Source: Lysobacter enzymogenes
GTDB taxonomy: Bacteria > Pseudomonadota > Gammaproteobacteria > Xanthomonadales > Xanthomonadaceae
DNA length: 64,000 nucleotides
Assembly: GCF_023617245.1 (NCBI RefSeq)
Contig: NZ_CP067396.1
Span: 4,154,001 to 4,218,000, forward strand
Direction: 5' to 3'
Part shown: piece by piece, positions 60,245 through 64,000 of the stretch
Numbering within the stretch: position 1 is the stretch's first letter
Layout: each line of letters starts with the position of its first letter
Notes under the pieces: model-generated
The model's input: only the letters and a program-made list of their open reading frames with translations
Database searches by the model: none
Told to the model about the DNA's origin: nothing
Program-made: the position numbers and the translations under genes

Positions 60245-61507
60245 CTACAACGAATCCTGCGGCTCGATCACCACCGCGTCCTCGGGCACGCGCGCCACGC
60301 GGTTGCGCGACACCCAGGCTTCCCAGCGCCAGAACAGCCACCCCACCGCGGTCAGGCCCGAGGCCGCCACCGCCAGGTGCAGCGCGCTGTCGCTCAGCAG
60401 CGGCGAGATCACCCCGGCCAGCAGCGCGTTGACCACCAGTCCGGCGAAGGCCTGCAGCGAGGACGCCGAGCCGCGCTGGTGCGGGTACATGTCGAGGATC
60501 GACAAGGTCACGATCGGGAACACCAGGGCGATGCCGAACGCGCCGATGCACATCGGCGCGACCGCCCACGGCACCCGCGGCGCGTCGGTCCACAGGTTGT
60601 AGCCCAGGTTCAAGGCGATGGCGAGCGCGCAGCAGGCGAAGCCGATGTCGACCAGGCGGTCGCCGCTGACCTTGCCGGCCGCGCGCCCGGACACGAACGA
60701 ACCGGCGACCATGCCGCCGATGGTCGGCACGAAGAACCAGGCGAAGTCGCGCTCGCCGAGCTTGAGGATGTCGAGCACGAACGCCGGCGCCGAGGCGATG
60801 TACAGGAACAGCGCGCCGAAGTTGAACGCGCCGACCGCGGTCAGGCGCTGGAAGCGCGGGTTGAGGAAGATCGCCACGTAGTCGCGCATCAGGCGCTTGG
60901 GCTTGAGCGCCAAGCGCGCCTGCGGCGGGTGGGTTTCCGGCAGCAGCAGCGCCACCGCCGCCCACAGCGCCACCGAGAACGCGACCAGGAACCAGAAGAT
61001 CGCCGGCCAGTGCGACCAGCCCAGGATCCAGCCGCCGATCACCGGCGCGATCGCCGGGGCGATGCCGAAGATCATCATCACCTGGCTCATCAACCGCTGC
61101 GCGTCGTCGCCGTGCAGCAGGTCGCGGATGACGGCGCGGCCGACGATCAGGCCAACACCCGCCGACAGCCCTTGTACCGCGCGAAAGAAAAGCAAAGTAG
61201 GCAGATCCGTGGCCAACGCGCACGCAGCCGAAGCCAACGTAAAGACCGCCAACCCACCCAAAATCACCTTCCGCCGCCCGATCGCATCCGACAGCGGCCC
61301 ATGCACGATGCTCATCAACGCATAAGCCACCAGGTACACGCTGATGGTCTGCTGCATCTGCAGCTTGTCCGCGCCCAGTTGCGCGCCCATCGCCGGAAAC
61401 GCCGGGAAGATGGTGTCGATCGAGAACGGCCCGAACATCGCCAGCCCGCCCAGCAGCAGGGCCAGGCGGCGGATCGGGATCGGCGTTTTGGCGGCGTCCG
61501 CGCTCAT
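60245..61507 (-). CDS. Bcr/CflA family multidrug MFS exporter
   Basis: A 420-residue major facilitator with 12 hydrophobic helices. The Bcr/CflA features are clear: FGPFSIDTIFPAFPAMGAQL in helix 1, YGPLSDAIGRRKVILGGL-like VHGPLSDAIGRRKVILGG (motif A), FRAVQGLSAGVGLIVGRAVI, and IAPAIAPVIGGWIL (motif C). Proton-driven drug efflux is the usual role. The start ATG is overlapped by the stop of a 30-codon upstream frame made of MSADP-type repeats. Confidence 0.94.
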   Translation of the reverse strand: MSADAAKTPIPIRRLALLLGGLAMFGPFSIDTIFPAFPAMGAQLGADKLQMQQTISVYLVAYALMSIVHGPLSDAIGRRKVILGGLAVFTLASAACALATDLPTLLFFRAVQGLSAGVGLIVGRAVIRDLLHGDDAQRLMSQVMMIFGIAPAIAPVIGGWILGWSHWPAIFWFLVAFSVALWAAVALLLPETHPPQARLALKPKRLMRDYVAIFLNPRFQRLTAVGAFNFGALFLYIASAPAFVLDILKLGERDFAWFFVPTIGGMVAGSFVSGRAAGKVSGDRLVDIGFACCALAIALNLGYNLWTDAPRVPWAVAPMCIGAFGIALVFPIVTLSILDMYPHQRGSASSLQAFAGLVVNALLAGVISPLLSDSALHLAVAASGLTAVGWLFWRWEAWVSRNRVARVPEDAVVIEPQDSL

Positions 61508-61596
61508 GCGGCCGCGCTCGGGCAGGTCGGGCTCTGGCCAGCCGGGCTCATCGGGTCTGCGCTCATCGGGTCCGCGCTCATCGAATCTGCGCTCAT
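61504..61596 (-). CDS. Possible 30-codon leader frame with MSADP repeats
   Basis: On the minus strand the 15-base unit ATGAGCGCAGACCCG occurs three times, giving MSADSMSADPMSADP, then MSPAGQSPTCPSAAA and a TGA overlapping the exporter's ATG. The exporter itself begins MSADAA, so the leader looks like copies of its own start. It may couple translation or only be a duplicated stretch with no use. No ribosome site is evident. Confidence 0.3.
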   Translation of the reverse strand: MSADSMSADPMSADPMSPAGQSPTCPSAAA

Positions 61597-61606
61597 CGCC
61601 CCGCGC

Positions 61607-62038
61607 TCAGGCCGCGACCGGGGCGTCGGGCGGGCCCTTCAGCTCGACCATGTTGCCTTCCGGGTCGTACAGGTACTGCGAGGGACCCTCGCCCTCGGCA
61701 CCGTAGCGCGAGCCGAACTCGCCGATGCGCGCGCCGTGGGCGGCGAGGTGCGCCGCGATGGCCTCGCGGTCGAACGGTTCGGCGCGCAGGCACAGGTGGT
61801 CCATGTTGCGGCCCTGCTCGCCCGGCGCGGCGCCGCCGAGGCGGCCGATCTTGCCCTCGACGTCGACCAGGTCGATCAACGAATCGCCGGCGCGCAACTG
61901 GACCAGGCCGATCTCGTCCTGGCGCCGCTCCACGCTGCAGCCGAGCACCTCGCAGTAGAACGCCACCATCGCCGCGGTGTCGCGCACGCGCAGCACCACG
62001 TGGTCGAGTTGCAGCAGGCGGAACGGTCGCGCGGCCAT
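61607..62038 (-). CDS. VOC (glyoxalase/bleomycin-resistance fold) family protein
   Basis: A 143-residue protein. LLQLDHVVLRVRDTAAMVAF starts the first beta-alpha-beta unit (metal ligand His12 or nearby), NMDHLCLRAEPFDREAIAAH the second, with YLYDPEGNMVELKGPP at the end carrying the last ligand Glu. Members include dioxygenases, lyases and drug-binding proteins, and the substrate cannot be told. It lies upstream of the exporter gene on the same strand with a 99-base gap of 15-base repeats, so co-transcription is likely. Confidence 0.88.
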   Translation of the reverse strand: MAARPFRLLQLDHVVLRVRDTAAMVAFYCEVLGCSVERRQDEIGLVQLRAGDSLIDLVDVEGKIGRLGGAAPGEQGRNMDHLCLRAEPFDREAIAAHLAAHGARIGEFGSRYGAEGEGPSQYLYDPEGNMVELKGPPDAPVAA

Positions 62039-62130
62039 GGCCGGGCCTCATCGCATGAATGGGGGCCGACAGCATACTCCCGCGCGGTGCCGCTGATCGG
62101 CTCCGGGCTTGTTTCGATCTGTCCGCAAGC

Positions 62131-62222
62131 CCCTGTAGGAGCGGCGCAAGCCGCGACCGCGACACCCCGCCTACGGCGCAATCGGCCGCCCCGCGGTCGC
62201 GGCTCGCGCCGCTCCTACAGCG
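62131..62222. repeat. Class 1 interspersed palindrome pair
   Basis: TGTAGGAGCGGCGCAAGCCGCGACCGCGAC and GCGGTCGCGGCTCGCGCCGCTCCTACAG. Clean, near-consensus arms separated by about 33 bases. Confidence 0.92.
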
Positions 62223-62289
62223 GCTTCGGGCCGCCCCCGGGCAGCCCCCCAACCGCGCCTCGGCAACGGCTATAATCCCCGCTTCGACC

Positions 62290-62590
62290 ACGCGGTGGGA
62301 GAAGCGTCCGCCCCGGGCACCCCGGCCGGCCGCTGCCGAAGGCGCAACGCCCGTAATCGCTCAGGCCCCAGACCGCCGCGTGTACAAAACTCTGGAGAGA
62401 CCGCCCGGCCGCAGCGGCATCGCGGACGGAACCGGCGCCGAAGGGGCACGAAGCGAGCGCGGACAGGAGCGGCCCCAGCGGCCCCCCTCCCCCAAGCGGC
62501 CTGCGCCGCAGCACGCTTCCAAACTCTCAGGCAAAAGGACAGAGGGGCGCCTCGCGTGCGGCACCGCACGTTGCCTTAGGACGCCCCCTG
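62290..62590 (+). promoter_or_regulatory. Tandem glycine riboswitch controlling gcvP
   Basis: Two glycine aptamers in series. First (about 62292-62380): GGTGGGAGAAGCG, GCCGAAGGCGCAACGCCCG, CTCAGGCCCCAGACCG. Linker and second (about 62388-62552): ACTCTGGAGAGACC, GGCGCCGAAGGGGCACGAA, AAACTCTCAGGCAAAAGGACAGAGG. These are the standard core segments. Beyond it, GGGGCG (62544 on) can pair with CGCCCC (62583 on) around the ribosome site TTAGGA, a likely expression platform. Glycine would release it and switch gcvP on. Confidence 0.92.
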
Positions 62591-62593
62591 CCC

Positions 62594-64000
<1,407 letters not shown>

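Overview
The window is a high-GC bacterial chromosome segment, most likely from a Lysobacter-like member of the Xanthomonadaceae (Gammaproteobacteria). That is an inference. It rests on the strong G/C preference at third codon positions, on protein content typical of this family (bpt, fused rlmKL, minCDE, purT, an M2 peptidase lipoprotein, a glycine-riboswitch-controlled gcvP), and on dense short interspersed palindromes (TGTAGGAGCGGCGCGAGCCGCG and TGTGGGAGGGGCTTCAGCCCC types). I found no tRNA, rRNA, CRISPR array, prophage or large biosynthetic cluster.

Layout. 1-8 kb: exported protein, aquaporin, a long composite repeat, pirin, a phospholipid-methyltransferase-like gene, rlmKL coupled to a small hydrolase. 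8-16 kb: MOSC protein, amidase, tesB, an ECF sigma factor with a membrane tail, an EF-hand protein, bpt, a lipoprotein and a nuclease-fold lipoprotein. 16-25 kb: ATP-grasp pair, a gene whose 3' end lies in a 150-bp tandem triplication, purT, an SPFH-protein operon with a ribbon-helix-helix protein and a matching operator, a VanY-like peptidase, a methyltransferase. 25-35 kb: repeats, AlkA-like glycosylase, SRPBCC protein, a NarL-type two-component system, GNAT-minCDE, an HEXXH protein. 35-44 kb: M2 peptidase, amidohydrolase, two unassigned proteins, AraC regulator divergent from an EamA exporter. 44-51 kb: a wHTH-STAND-TPR giant with a small partner, a pair of secreted RNase-Sa-like proteins (one apparently catalytic, one with the active site replaced), and an unassigned 476-aa protein. 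51-57 kb: a vWA / PP2C / kinase / membrane-protein operon resembling TerY-P triads, then a Tat-exported phospholipase C. 57-64 kb: a second long composite repeat split by an IS30-family element, a siderophore-interacting flavoprotein, a Bcr/CflA exporter, a VOC protein, and a tandem glycine riboswitch ahead of gcvP, which runs off the end.

Most genes are housekeeping or envelope functions. The accessory signals are in the repeats (four separate tandem expansions, one in-frame palindrome inside rlmKL, one IS insertion whose empty site can be reconstructed) and in three signalling or toxin-like loci: the RNase pair at 48.2-49.0 kb, the TerY-P-like operon at 51.5-54.8 kb, and the wHTH-STAND-TPR locus at 44.2-48.1 kb. 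All functional calls come from reading the sequence; no database search was run.
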